A stretch of DNA of 64,000 nt from an uncultured Lachnospiraceae bacterium (GTDB lineage: Bacteria > Bacillota > Clostridia > Lachnospirales > Lachnospiraceae). The DNA is taken from contig CAJODN010000007.1 of NCBI GenBank assembly GCA_905233695.1, positions 1 through 64,000 on the forward strand. The letters are read 5' to 3'. Below are positions 35,500 to 47,000 of this stretch, in pieces. The notes beneath the pieces were generated by a model, which was not told the origin of the DNA, ran no database searches, and saw only the letters and a program-made list of their open reading frames with translations. Both the position numbers and the translations under genes were made by a program. Within the stretch, counting starts at the first letter, position 1, and the number at the start of each line of letters is the position of its first letter.

Positions 35500-36711
35500 A
35501 TGGAGATTAAGACAGTAGTAAGAAAACTGGTGGCAGCACTTGCAATTACTGCGCTCGGAATATGTTCAACACTGAGTGCAAATGCAGAAAACGAAACAGA
35601 AAGTGATAGAGAGAACACAATTATTTACAGACTCTACAATCCAAATGGCGGTGAACATTTCTACACGGCTGATTCCGGAGGAAAAGATTATCTTATAACG
35701 ATTGGTTGGAATTATGAGGGTATTGCTTGGATAGCGCCGGGGAGATTTATTCCCGAAACAAACGAGTGGGAAAATGTAAAAGGTTTGACACCCGTATATC
35801 GTGTATATAATCCCAATTCGGGCGAACACTTCTATCTTCAAGACGAAAGAGGAAGAGATTGGCTTGTAAGTCTTGGCTGGAGAGACGAGGGTATAGGTTG
35901 GTACACGGAAGAAGATGAGACTACTTGTAATGCGGTAGTGTATAGATTGTATAACCCTAACGCAACAGATGATGTGGGCGGAGCCGGGGCACACTTCTAT
36001 ACAATGAGTGAAAGTGACAGGGATTACCTTGATGAAATCGGTTGGAACTATGAAGGTATTTCGTGGATGTCTGCGCATAGTATTGCCGAGACGTCTCTTG
36101 ATAAGGAAGCAACTTGCGATGAGGACGGATACGAGGGTAGGGTACTCTGTGTTAATTGCGGTAAGGAATTTAAGGGAAAAGTGATTCCTGCAAACAATAA
36201 TCACGACGTGGTATACCACGTGGCGTTGTATGAAGAAAAGAGTAATGGTGTGCTTGGTGGCAGTACTACATACGAATACTATTGCCCGATTTGTGAAAAG
36301 GTTTTTTTCGAAGCTTTTGAAAATGATGAGTGGTTATTATATGAACGTAATCAATATACACCGTCTACTATAGAACATTTTAACACTTGTCACGGAACCA
36401 ATGTCAGCAAGGCTAAGATTGATGAATACGATAACGAGATAGCACGTCTTCTCTCTGAGTACAGTGAGTATCTTAGGCTATATGAAGAATCTTATGATGA
36501 TCCCGATTTATGTGATTACTATATGAGCTTGGCAAATGATAATGAGGACAGGCGTCTTGTGATTGAAACAGAAAAAAAGGATTATATCAATTCTATTGAG
36601 TTAGAGTACAGAAATATTCCTGCAACAATAAAACGGATACTTGTCAGTCCCGGATATTATTCATGCAATAGATGTAATAAGACGTCTGAGGACGGGGTTC
36701 ATTGGGATTAA
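35500..36711 (+). CDS. Secreted protein with three DUF5648 repeats and zinc-ribbon-like tails
   Basis: 403 aa. A signal peptide (about 1-29, ending SANA) precedes three copies of a ~42-residue repeat (about 41-82, 95-137, 146-192), each with YRLYNPNxGEHFYT and LGWNYEGIAW, the DUF5648 pattern found in secreted proteins of Firmicutes. Then come paired cysteines CVNCGKEF, CPICEKVF and a C-terminal CNRCNKTSED, with a long charged helical region between. Possibly wall- or carbohydrate-binding; role not established. Confidence 0.75.
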   Translation: MEIKTVVRKLVAALAITALGICSTLSANAENETESDRENTIIYRLYNPNGGEHFYTADSGGKDYLITIGWNYEGIAWIAPGRFIPETNEWENVKGLTPVYRVYNPNSGEHFYLQDERGRDWLVSLGWRDEGIGWYTEEDETTCNAVVYRLYNPNATDDVGGAGAHFYTMSESDRDYLDEIGWNYEGISWMSAHSIAETSLDKEATCDEDGYEGRVLCVNCGKEFKGKVIPANNNHDVVYHVALYEEKSNGVLGGSTTYEYYCPICEKVFFEAFENDEWLLYERNQYTPSTIEHFNTCHGTNVSKAKIDEYDNEIARLLSEYSEYLRLYEESYDDPDLCDYYMSLANDNEDRRLVIETEKKDYINSIELEYRNIPATIKRILVSPGYYSCNRCNKTSEDGVHWD

Positions 36712-36736
36712 ATACTGATCTATAAGGGAGATTTTA

Positions 36737-39700
36737 ATGAGACATTACAGAAAAATCAGAAAATCTATATTTGCCATTATTATGTGTCTTGTAGTATTCG
36801 GTACAACAGTAGTTAATGCAGAAGAACTGACTGTTGTAAGACAAGATACGGAAGATACGACAAAAGAAAGTGAGACAGCAAAGGACGAACACAAGGAAGA
36901 AACAATTGAAACCGATGAATCGAAAGATACGGATGATGAGACGAACGATACGGCAACAATATCTGATGATGAAGGGGATAATAAAGAAATAACCGGTCCA
37001 AAAGAAGATGAAAATGTAAAAGAAACCGAAATGATTCTTAATAATTCACTTTCTGAAGAAAGAGTCAGTGAAGAACATGATAATAGCATTAAATTGGCTT
37101 CCGGTTTTAATGTCAATAATGAAACCCTCGCAAGATTTGTAATTATTGATAATGTTATGTTTTTTGATAAGAATTATTCCGCCTATATTTCTTCTTTTTC
37201 ATCCATAAAAAATGCGATGGTAAGCCAGTACAAAATAAAAAATATGAGTGATGCTGTAAGCTATGTGGGAACAGGAGAAACCTATAAATCCATTGGAGAG
37301 GTTGTTTCTTTTTTTATGAATGATTCAAGCTCTCACGCCATATATTGTCCGGGCGTTGTAGATATGGGTTCATACACGATGACTGTTAAAAAGAATACTG
37401 CAAAGCACCTATTTTCTTACCGACTTGGAGTAAGTGGAGACAAGACTCCCGGATTTCGTTTTTCGGCAGACGGAACATCTGCGCCTATAAATGTTATGAG
37501 CGGAGGAACACTCTGTTTATATGACGGTACTGTATATAACGGTGTGTTGAATTCAACCAATGACATATCAGCGGTTGACAGTAGCTCATCCCGACCGGTT
37601 CTTACTAATAGAGGTACAACTTATATATATGCTACTTCTCTTCGTGGAGGTAAAAAAGCAAAGAATGTACTTAATAATACCGGAGCAATTACATTTGATT
37701 CAAGCAAGTATTATAAAGACAGCAAAGGATATTATGCCAGAGGATCCTCTCTTGGTGCTGATTCAGAAACTAATTTTATTAATTCAGGAACAGCCAATGC
37801 TTTATCTTATATTTTCAATAATGTGGAAAATGGGGTGCATTATGGTAGCAATGCTACAACGATTAATAATTCCGGTACGCTTACATTAGGAGGAAGTTCG
37901 GCAGCCGGAAGGATTGCTACGGTTGCCAAAGGCAGTACTTATGGAATAACCGGATCCAAAATGCCGACGATAAAGAATGGTACGAAGATAATGTATAACG
38001 GTACAGGTGTTAATGTTTCGAGCGGGAAGACACTTACCATGTCGGGTGGTGAAATATGTAATAATACAATCGGAATTAACAATGCAGGAACTGTTACACA
38101 AAGTAATGGTAGCATATACAGTAATACAAGCTACGGAGTCAATAATAGCGGAACATATAATCAAAGCGGTGGAAATATATACAGTAACAAAGGAGCAAAG
38201 CCCGACAGTTCTGATACTTGTTATGTGGGTGTATATCAAAATGGCGGATATACAGTAAGTGGCAGTGCCGGTATATACGGTAATTCGTTATATCTGGCAA
38301 CAAAAGACATGAGATTAAGAATAACCGACAATCTTCAAGGCTCGGGGATTGTTCTTACTACAGCCATAAATGACAGGCAAATAGGAAGAGAGCTTACAGT
38401 CGGCGGTGGAAGCGGAACCAATTATACAAAGCTTTCTCTTGCATACGGTAATTACAACGGTAAAGCTTTTTCAAAAGGTGTTAAGGATTCTGCGGAGGAA
38501 GGAAGTAATAAAGTATTTAGCGGCAATTCTGTTGCAATCAGGCCGGGAAGCTTTATTAATAATAGAATAAAAGATAACTGTTATCTGAGCGGACAATATA
38601 ATCTCTATTATGACGCCAACGCGCCTTCTGATATAAAAGGCTTGAATCCGACAAGCTTTGATAAAACAACATTTTACTGGAACGAATGGTTCTCGGCGTT
38701 ATACAAAAGGAGATTCAGTGCCTCTAATTATGAGCATACGGGATGGTCTTTACCGTCGGGTGCAACCTATGACAGTAATGCAGCTCAGTTATTTACAGGT
38801 AACAGGACTGCATCAGCGCTTTGGAAGAAAATAGCGACAGATAAATATAATGTTCATTATATATATAATAACGGATATGGCGATGAAGTGACAGACGAAT
38901 GTCTCAGAGATAATACATATACATACAGAGCCGATCCGTCAAGGTATTCAACTGCAAGAATTACATTTAATACAGATGGCGGGGATAGTATAACATCCGT
39001 TAACGGTGCAAGCTACGTTAGTGATAATCAATTTAATACAAAGAAAGAATTCGACGGATGGTCAAAGGGGGGTTCAAGTATTATGTATAAATATCCTAAG
39101 ACATTTACTAATCTGGGTGCTAAGGATACAACAGTTACATTGAACGGTAATTGGACTATAAGTTCTATTACGCTTCCCGGTTGTGAAAAAGATGATTATG
39201 AATTGGTCGGTTGGCAGGTCTTTGGAACAAGTGATGTGATTCCTGCGGGTGACACATATACACCGAATAACGATAATCCCGTAACTTTTGTTGCGGTATG
39301 GAAAGCTATTGAGAGGAAGATTATATTTGAACCCAATGGTTCGGTGGATGCAAAAGGAAACCATATAGAGCGTATAGTTCAAGATAAGAATACGCCCGTA
39401 ACAGAGCCGGTTACACTTCCCAATGGTTCGGATATAGGAGGTAAGACGCTTACGGAAGATACCACATTTACACGAGGATATATTGAAGCCAATCTATCTT
39501 CCGGTATGTCAAGTGTAGGAGCATCTGAAGCGCCACAGTACAGAGCAAAGAAAGGAGATATGGTAAATAATCTCGGTGATAGTAATTCGCTTGCCAAATT
39601 CAAAGGATGGACGAAGTCGGAAACAGGCGGTACATTATTCAACGGGACTGTATATCTTAATGATAGTGAATTATGGGGAACAAATGCGTCAAAAACGCCT

Positions 39701-40447
39701 ACATTTATATTCTATGCTATGTGGGATAGGTTCCCCGTAATTAATACAGGTACAATAATTATACCTAATGATAGTGTTAATAGAATCAGCACAAGTGACC
39801 TCTTAAAGAACATTTCAGCAACCGACAATGAGGACGGTAATATTACAAATAAGATCAATCTTATTAATTACAATGAAGTTAAGACGGCTTTTGAAAGTGG
39901 GGCATTGGAGTTTACTGCGATATATGAGGTCACAGATAGCGCCGGCAATACCACAAGAGCATTTGCCAAAATAAGAAAAGGCGAGGATGATAGTTATGAC
40001 GGAAAAGCATTAAATGTTATAACAAGGCAAGTAAGATCCATAAATCGTCACGCATATAATACTCACGATTCAAAGCTCGGCGGTTGTCTTGAAGGGAGTC
40101 CATGGTATGACGATCCTACGTATGCTTCGGTAATGACAAAGGGCTTTGACAATATGGATAAGAATACTCCGATTAAGTCAATAACGATTACAAAGGCAGA
40201 GAGAGAAGAAATATCAGAGTATATACATTCTGTCGGTTTAAGAAAAATGCACGATAAAAATGTGTTACAATACTATGTGGATAAATATATGGATGCTGAG
40301 CATACATCACGAAAGTTCGAGTATTATGATTTGTCTGTCGGACCGTATACTATTCTCGGTGATACCATGAAAGAACGTGAGAAACAAGAGCTTGATAGGT
40401 TAAGTAAGCTTAGAAATGATATGGATTTAAAAAGAGCGTATCGATAA
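36737..40447 (+). CDS. 1236-aa mosaic surface protein
   Basis: Signal peptide at about 1-29 (ending VNA), then a Glu/Asp/Thr-rich stalk (30-115). Residues about 250-520 are Asn/Gly/Ser/Thr-rich with repeating NNSGT and GxIYSN units, likely a right-handed beta-helix. About 650-880 holds two InlB-like repeats (EFDGWSKGG, LVGWQVFG), a further one lies near 950-1000, and DUF5011-like TDNEDGNITNKI near 1040-1090. The last ~140 residues are charged and helical, with no LPxTG, membrane helix or SLH. Probable adhesin; attachment is unclear. Last gene of the set. Confidence 0.75.
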   Translation: MRHYRKIRKSIFAIIMCLVVFGTTVVNAEELTVVRQDTEDTTKESETAKDEHKEETIETDESKDTDDETNDTATISDDEGDNKEITGPKEDENVKETEMILNNSLSEERVSEEHDNSIKLASGFNVNNETLARFVIIDNVMFFDKNYSAYISSFSSIKNAMVSQYKIKNMSDAVSYVGTGETYKSIGEVVSFFMNDSSSHAIYCPGVVDMGSYTMTVKKNTAKHLFSYRLGVSGDKTPGFRFSADGTSAPINVMSGGTLCLYDGTVYNGVLNSTNDISAVDSSSSRPVLTNRGTTYIYATSLRGGKKAKNVLNNTGAITFDSSKYYKDSKGYYARGSSLGADSETNFINSGTANALSYIFNNVENGVHYGSNATTINNSGTLTLGGSSAAGRIATVAKGSTYGITGSKMPTIKNGTKIMYNGTGVNVSSGKTLTMSGGEICNNTIGINNAGTVTQSNGSIYSNTSYGVNNSGTYNQSGGNIYSNKGAKPDSSDTCYVGVYQNGGYTVSGSAGIYGNSLYLATKDMRLRITDNLQGSGIVLTTAINDRQIGRELTVGGGSGTNYTKLSLAYGNYNGKAFSKGVKDSAEEGSNKVFSGNSVAIRPGSFINNRIKDNCYLSGQYNLYYDANAPSDIKGLNPTSFDKTTFYWNEWFSALYKRRFSASNYEHTGWSLPSGATYDSNAAQLFTGNRTASALWKKIATDKYNVHYIYNNGYGDEVTDECLRDNTYTYRADPSRYSTARITFNTDGGDSITSVNGASYVSDNQFNTKKEFDGWSKGGSSIMYKYPKTFTNLGAKDTTVTLNGNWTISSITLPGCEKDDYELVGWQVFGTSDVIPAGDTYTPNNDNPVTFVAVWKAIERKIIFEPNGSVDAKGNHIERIVQDKNTPVTEPVTLPNGSDIGGKTLTEDTTFTRGYIEANLSSGMSSVGASEAPQYRAKKGDMVNNLGDSNSLAKFKGWTKSETGGTLFNGTVYLNDSELWGTNASKTPTFIFYAMWDRFPVINTGTIIIPNDSVNRISTSDLLKNISATDNEDGNITNKINLINYNEVKTAFESGALEFTAIYEVTDSAGNTTRAFAKIRKGEDDSYDGKALNVITRQVRSINRHAYNTHDSKLGGCLEGSPWYDDPTYASVMTKGFDNMDKNTPIKSITITKAEREEISEYIHSVGLRKMHDKNVLQYYVDKYMDAEHTSRKFEYYDLSVGPYTILGDTMKEREKQELDRLSKLRNDMDLKRAYR

Positions 40448-40467
40448 ATACAAAACCAAAAAAACAC

Positions 40468-40496
40468 TTGAATAAAGAAACTATATGTTGTACAAT
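40468..40496 (+). promoter_or_regulatory. addB promoter
   Basis: TTGAAT (40468-40473) and TACAAT (40491-40496), 17-nt spacer, 43 nt before addB. No LexA box is present. Confidence 0.6.
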
Positions 40497-40538
40497 ATAA
40501 CAAACATACGTTCGAAACTTAGATAAAGGGTATTACAT

Positions 40539-43500
40539 ATGTCATTACAATTTGTTATAGGAAGCTCGGGTAGCGGAAAGTCCACTTATATTTACAATAG
40601 AATAATAGAAGAGTCAATTAAGAATCCCAAGAAGAATTATATAATAATTGTTCCGGAGCAGTTTACTATGCAGACGCAGCGGGAGCTCGTGAGACTTCAT
40701 CCGAATCATGTAATAATGAATATCGATGTATTAAGCTTCAATCGTCTGGCATACAGGGTATTCGATGAGCTTGGCACAGAGTCTCTCGATGTGTTGGAGG
40801 AATCCGGCAAGAATCTTGTGATTCGTAAGTTGTTAACCGACAAGAAGGATGGATTAAGTGCACTTGGATTAAACAGTAACAAAGTGGGGTGTATATCTGA
40901 GATAAAGTCATTTATATCCGAACTGTCACAGTATGGTATCAGTCCGACTGATTTTTTGGATTCTCTTTCGGCGGGAGGATTTAATTCACATTTTCGTAAG
41001 AAAGCCGAAGATATAGCTGTTATTTACAAAGCATATGAGGATTTTATTAAGGACAGATTCGTTACGGCAGAGACAATACTTATTCGTCTTAATGAAGTGA
41101 TAGCCGATTCGAAATTCCTAAGCGAAAGCGAATTTGTATTTGACGGTTTTACCGGGTTTACCCCGCTTCAAAATGAGCTTCTTATGACGATCCTACCGAT
41201 TATTGATAAGGCCTACGTTGTTGTTACAATGGACGAAAGTGAGCCAATGTACGGTGATATAAAGGAATATGAGCTCTTCTCAATGAGTAAGAAGATGATT
41301 AAAAAGACTACGGACATATGTGAGACCTGCAATGTAGATATTGATGATGAACCCATTATATGTGATAAGAATTATAGACTTAAAGAAAACGGAGTGCTTG
41401 AATTTATTGAACAGCATATATTCAGAATGGGAGAAAAGGAGGAATACAGAGAAGACGGTTCTTTGGACGAATTAACAATTCATCTTCTTAAGAATCCTTC
41501 AGAGGAGATTGAATTTGTTGCTACAGAGATTGCTAAGGATGTTAGGGATAACAATATGCAGTATAGGGAGATTACTGTATGTGTTTCTCAGATAGAAAAG
41601 TATAAGGATTATTTTGACGCTGTATTTACAAGATATAATATACCGTATTATTTGGATGTCAATAATGAGGTTGTATTCCAGCCTCTTATAGAATTAATAA
41701 GAAGCGCATTTCTTATATTTGAGACAGGCTTTTCTTATGAATCGGTAATGCAGTTCTTGAGATGTAATCTTACAGACCTTACAATTAATGAAGTGGATAT
41801 GATGGATAATTATCTCAGAATTACAGGAATAAGAGGTGAAGGTGCATATAAGAATAGCTTTAAGTATGAGCCCAAGGAATTCGAGAATCGACTTCGGGAG
41901 ATTAACGGCATCAGAGATAAGTTTATTGAACCGCTACTCTCATTTAACGACTCGCTTAAGGGGGAGAATGATGGAAGATCTATTTCCACAGCGCTTTATA
42001 AGTTGCTTTGTGACTATGATGTGGAAGATAAGATTAACGAGAAAGCGGATCGATTGGAAGCAGAGGGCAGAACTGTTAAGTCGGCGGAGTATTCCAAAAT
42101 ATTTAAGATAATAATCACTTTACTCGACAAGATTGTTCTTCTTCTCGGCGATGAAGTCATTAGTCCCAAGGATTATCTTGAAATATTTATATCGGCGGCG
42201 GAAGGATCTAAGATTAATACAATTCCTGCGTCAAACGATGCTGTGGTAATAGGAGACCTGGAGCGTACCAGGTACGATAACCCCAAGGCGATGTATCTTA
42301 TGGGAGTTAATGACGGAGCTATTCCGGCTTCATTTCACAGTGCGGGTATTATATCGCAGACGGAGAGGACGGCTCTTAAGAAGGTACTGAAGGACAATGG
42401 CTTTGATATAGCACCGACGGACAGAGAAAAGTCTTTCATGCAACGCTTTTACATTTATATGATACTTACCAAAGCAAGGGAGAAACTATGCCTTACATAT
42501 TCGGCCGGTGATAATGATAAGAAGCCCCTTAATAAATCATATCTTATAGATGAACTCTTAAGGATGTTCCCTGATTTAACTATTGATATTGTTAATGATA
42601 TAGGAGCCAAAGATTCGCTTGTGACATTCGAAAGCTCGAAGAGATATGTTGCTTCTTCTCTTCGTGACTTTGTTCATGATGATAATGAATTATCTCCTGA
42701 GGAAAAGGAAATATTGTTCGCACTCATAAGATATGCCGGTATTAATAATTACCGCGGATATGACAGTATTATAAGTGGTGCGTTTTATTACCATAATAAA
42801 GAAGAAATAGACAGTAAGATTTATAATGAGCTTGTTAATTCCGATAATCCCGTTGGAAGTGTGTCTCGTCTTGAATTATATAGGAAATGTGCATACAGTT
42901 ATTTCCTTAATTATTGTCTTAAGATTCGGGAGAAAGAGAATAGAAAGCTGGAGAGATTAGACCTTGGTAATATCTATCATGATATCTTAGAGAGCTTCTC
43001 ATTGATACTTAGAAAAAGAGGTATAAAATGGAGAGATGTTGACTTAGATACAAGAAGAAAAGTATTGGATGATGCGTGTGACAGTGTCTTTTCGGATTAT
43101 AAAAAGCTTGAATTATTAGATGCCCCAAGGGAAATATTTGCGCTTCGAAAAGTAAAGACAACAATGGATAAGACGGTAGAAAGTCTTGTGGACCAAGCAA
43201 AGCACTCGTCATTTGAACCTTACGGATTCGAGGTTGAATTGTCTGAGATTGCAAATCGAGAAGACCTGACGGTGGCGCTTCGTGATGGTCGAAGTATGAC
43301 ATTTCAGGGTAGAATAGACAGATTGGATACGTATGAGCGGGAAGGAAAAGTCTACGTTAAGATAATCGATTATAAATCAGGCAATAATAAAATTGACTTT
43401 GAAGAAATATATAACGGCTTACAGCTGCAACTTATATACTATCTTGATGTTGCTGTAAAGGGACTTTCAGAGAACGGCACAAAAGAAGTTAAGCCTGCCG

Positions 43501-44027
43501 CAATGTTCTATTACCATGTCAAGGATCCGATTGTGGATTACGCAAGTGATTCCATTGATGATGCAATAAAGAAAGAAATGATTCCAAGCGGTTTCTTCTT
43601 TGATGAGGAAGCAGAATGTGATGATTCGAAAAAAGATTCTGATAATAAGCACTTTGTGTTGCCTAAGAATCTTATGCTTGATATAGCAAGAGCACTTGAC
43701 TTAGATTGCGAAGATGGAGATAAGTCTCTCTACGCACCCCTTGCTTACACGGCGAAGGGAAAACTCAACGGACAGAGTACCAAGTGTCTCGGCATCCATG
43801 ATATAGAGAGGATGGAAGCATATGTAGAGAATAAGATAAAAGAGCTTGGCAGTGATATGTATAGCGGTGAGATTGATTCCAAGCCCGTTAAAGATATAGG
43901 GTGTAAATACTGTCCTTACGGAGGGGTATGCGGTTTCGACAGTAAGATGCCCGGATACGAGTATTCGGATTATAAGAGTTTGTCCGGACGGAAGAAAGAA
44001 AAGTTTTTCGAATTAATAGATAAGTAG
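40539..44027 (+). CDS. addB: AddAB helicase-nuclease, subunit B
   Basis: Works with AddA to resect double-strand breaks up to Chi for RecA loading. 1162 aa. Walker A GSSGSGKST lies at 8-16, the RecB-like nuclease core near 900-950 shows IIDYKSG, and the iron-sulphur cluster cysteines are in YRKCAYSY (about 786) and the C-terminal C-x2-C-x5-C (CKYCPYGGVC). addA follows after 9 nt. Confidence 0.95.
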   Translation: MSLQFVIGSSGSGKSTYIYNRIIEESIKNPKKNYIIIVPEQFTMQTQRELVRLHPNHVIMNIDVLSFNRLAYRVFDELGTESLDVLEESGKNLVIRKLLTDKKDGLSALGLNSNKVGCISEIKSFISELSQYGISPTDFLDSLSAGGFNSHFRKKAEDIAVIYKAYEDFIKDRFVTAETILIRLNEVIADSKFLSESEFVFDGFTGFTPLQNELLMTILPIIDKAYVVVTMDESEPMYGDIKEYELFSMSKKMIKKTTDICETCNVDIDDEPIICDKNYRLKENGVLEFIEQHIFRMGEKEEYREDGSLDELTIHLLKNPSEEIEFVATEIAKDVRDNNMQYREITVCVSQIEKYKDYFDAVFTRYNIPYYLDVNNEVVFQPLIELIRSAFLIFETGFSYESVMQFLRCNLTDLTINEVDMMDNYLRITGIRGEGAYKNSFKYEPKEFENRLREINGIRDKFIEPLLSFNDSLKGENDGRSISTALYKLLCDYDVEDKINEKADRLEAEGRTVKSAEYSKIFKIIITLLDKIVLLLGDEVISPKDYLEIFISAAEGSKINTIPASNDAVVIGDLERTRYDNPKAMYLMGVNDGAIPASFHSAGIISQTERTALKKVLKDNGFDIAPTDREKSFMQRFYIYMILTKAREKLCLTYSAGDNDKKPLNKSYLIDELLRMFPDLTIDIVNDIGAKDSLVTFESSKRYVASSLRDFVHDDNELSPEEKEILFALIRYAGINNYRGYDSIISGAFYYHNKEEIDSKIYNELVNSDNPVGSVSRLELYRKCAYSYFLNYCLKIREKENRKLERLDLGNIYHDILESFSLILRKRGIKWRDVDLDTRRKVLDDACDSVFSDYKKLELLDAPREIFALRKVKTTMDKTVESLVDQAKHSSFEPYGFEVELSEIANREDLTVALRDGRSMTFQGRIDRLDTYEREGKVYVKIIDYKSGNNKIDFEEIYNGLQLQLIYYLDVAVKGLSENGTKEVKPAAMFYYHVKDPIVDYASDSIDDAIKKEMIPSGFFFDEEAECDDSKKDSDNKHFVLPKNLMLDIARALDLDCEDGDKSLYAPLAYTAKGKLNGQSTKCLGIHDIERMEAYVENKIKELGSDMYSGEIDSKPVKDIGCKYCPYGGVCGFDSKMPGYEYSDYKSLSGRKKEKFFELIDK

Positions 44028-44036
44028 GAGAGATAT

Positions 44037-47000
44037 ATGCCCGAGTGGACGAAAGATCAGAAGAAGGTAATAGAAGAAAGAGGCAATAATATATTGGTGT
44101 CAGCGGCAGCAGGCTCAGGTAAGACTGCTGTTTTGGTTGAACGGATTGTTAAAAAGATTATTAACGAGAAGGTAGAAGTTGACAGGCTTCTCGTTGTAAC
44201 ATTTACCAACGCTGCGGCCAAGGAAATGAAGGATAGAATTAAGAAGGCAATAGATGAAGAAATTGCAAAGGATCCGAGTAACGAATTCTTGCTTAAACAA
44301 AATGCTTTAATAACAGGTGCCAATATTTCTACAATTGACAGCTTCAGCGGCAATCTTGTAAGAGATAATTTTAACGATATCGGAATTGATCCGACCTTTC
44401 GAATATGTGATGAGAGCGAAGAAGAGTTACTGTTTGAAGAAGCGGTGGATAAGGTTCTTGATCGCAATTTCGAGAAGGCGGATGATGGGAACTTCATTGA
44501 ACTTATGAATCTCTACACCAATGCATCGGATTATTCGAATATAACTTCTCTTATTAAAGGCTTATACAGGTGTGCGTCAGCGTATCCCTGGCCTATGGAG
44601 TGGCTTGACAGAATATCAAAGCCATATACTTTGGAAGAAAACCATGATATCTCAGACCATGCGCTTACTGTAATAGAACTTACACGTCAGGTCATTTTAG
44701 AATATGACATTATTAAGAGAGATAAAAATGTCGCAACATTTAATGATGTTGAGAGGTATGCACTCAATATTCTTATTGATCCCGAGACTAAGGAAGTGAC
44801 AAAGTGCGCATTGGAACTTAAGAAGACCTTTGATGAGGTCATGGTTGACGAATACCAGGACATCAACGAACTGCAGGAATATATATTAAGCACGCTTTCC
44901 AATGGATCAAATATGTTCATGGTGGGTGATGTTAAGCAAAGCATATATGGATTTCGAATGGCGAATCCGGACATCTTTATCGGTAAAAGTGAATTGTTCT
45001 CCCGGGATAATAGTAAAGGTACTCTTATTAATCTTAAGGAGAATTTCAGAAGCAGACCGGAGGTACTTAATGTTGTCAATGATATCTTTAATGACATAAT
45101 GACTAATGAGACAAGCGGGTTTGATTATGATGATAATGCTAAGCTTTATTTCGGAGCTAAAGAACTCTTTAATGATGATATCGATTCTGATCCTGAGATA
45201 ATAATTACAGATCCGCTTAAGGTTGACAAGAAGGATGCAATGTCTTCTCGTGAGACAGAAGCATGTATTGTTGCTGAGCGTATAAGAGAATTTATCGATA
45301 ACAAATATCAGGTTAAGGATAAGGACGATAATGGTAATGTAATAAAGCGCGATATCAAGTATTCCGATATTGCCATACTGCTTCGTGCAGCCAACACTAA
45401 CGGAAGAGTATATGAGGAGGCGTTAAATGAATATAATATACCGTGTTATGCAAGCGGTAACGTTGGATATTTCGGCGCAGTGGAAGTTAAGCTTGTGTTA
45501 GCATTCCTATCTGTTGTCGATAATCCGTTCCGAGATATTGAGCTTGCATCCGTTCTTCACAGCCCCATATATAATATTAGCAACGATATGATCGCAAAGG
45601 TTAGGATATACGGCAGGGACAACTGTGACTCCGATTACTTATACGATAATATTAAGGAATTTATAAATGCGTATTGTGGCGATGGTGATGATGGTGATAA
45701 TGAAGAGTTTACACGACTCGTATACGCCATGGATATGATAGAAGAGCTTCGACTTCTTGTATCCGATACGCCTATTCATGAACTTATAAGAATAATATAT
45801 GATAGAACCTCTTATCTTGATTATGTAAGTACTCTTCTTAACGGACAATATAAGAGAGCCAACCTTTTGGCATTATATGACAGAGCACTTGACTTTGAGA
45901 AGACCGGATTTAGAGGTGTCTTTCGTTTCATTAAGTTCATTGACACACTTAAGGAGCATGAGATTGATTCGGGTGAAGCATCTATTCTCGGTGAGAATGA
46001 TAATGTTGTAAGAATCCTTACAATGCATAAGAGTAAAGGGCTGGAATTCCCGGTAGTATTTGTAAGTGATCTCGGAAGCAATATGTCGAACAGAGACGCC
46101 AAAAAGTCAAATGTAATTCATAATACATTAGGGCTTGGAATGGAAATAAGGCGTGAATTAAACGGTAACAGATATAAGAAGGATAGTGAAGTAAAGATAC
46201 ATATCAAAGAACAAATGGAGAAGGACTTTAAGGCAGAGGAAGCAAGACTTCTCTATGTTGCCACAACACGTGCTAAAGAAAAGCTTATTCTTACAGCTGC
46301 AATAAAAGGTGCAGAGAAAAAAGTAGATAGTTTTAAGAAGAGCTCGATGGATTCTGAAGCCATGCTTAATGCATCGACTCGAATCGAATGGATTATAAGA
46401 GGTATTAACAGTGTTAATCCCGAGAGTCTCGATAAGATTCTTTCCTTTAAGGAGCCGGCAGGTAATGTGGAAAAAGCCATTCTTGACTTTACATATATAA
46501 GTGATAAGAAGATAGACTTTGAATATAATCTTGGTAATGTGCCGAAGGATCATATTGATAAAATAGAAGATAGGTTATCATTTAAGTATCCGTATGAAAA
46601 CAATGATAATATCAAGACAAAATATTCTGTATCCGAGATTAAACATAAAAAGATGGATGAGGCATTTTCGGAGGAGGCAGAGGCGCGCCCTGACTTCTTA
46701 AAGGAAGAGAAGGAAAAGATTATACCGAAGTTTATATCGGGTGAGAAGAAAGAGGAAGAAAATGCCGGAGCATTATACGGAACCGCTATGCATAGAGTAA
46801 TGGAATGCTTCGACTTTGCTATGGATGATTACAGTACTTCCTATGATTCTCAGCTTAGAGTTATGCGAGACAGTAATCTTATAACAGAGGAACAATTAGG
46901 CTTAATAAGCAGAGATAAAATAAAGAGCTTTTTGGAAAGCAGTCTCGCTTTCAGAATGCATAATGCCGCATTAGACGATAAGCTATACATAGAAAAGCCC

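Noticed and set aside
40000-40447. Sortase signal at the end of the 1236-aa protein
   Set aside because: No LPxTG-like motif, hydrophobic helix or basic tail; the C-terminus is charged and ends LKRAYR.
40500-40530. Possible SOS box before addB (GTTCGAAAC)
   Set aside because: It lacks the CGAAC-N4-GTTCG arrangement and spacing, so there is no evidence of LexA control.
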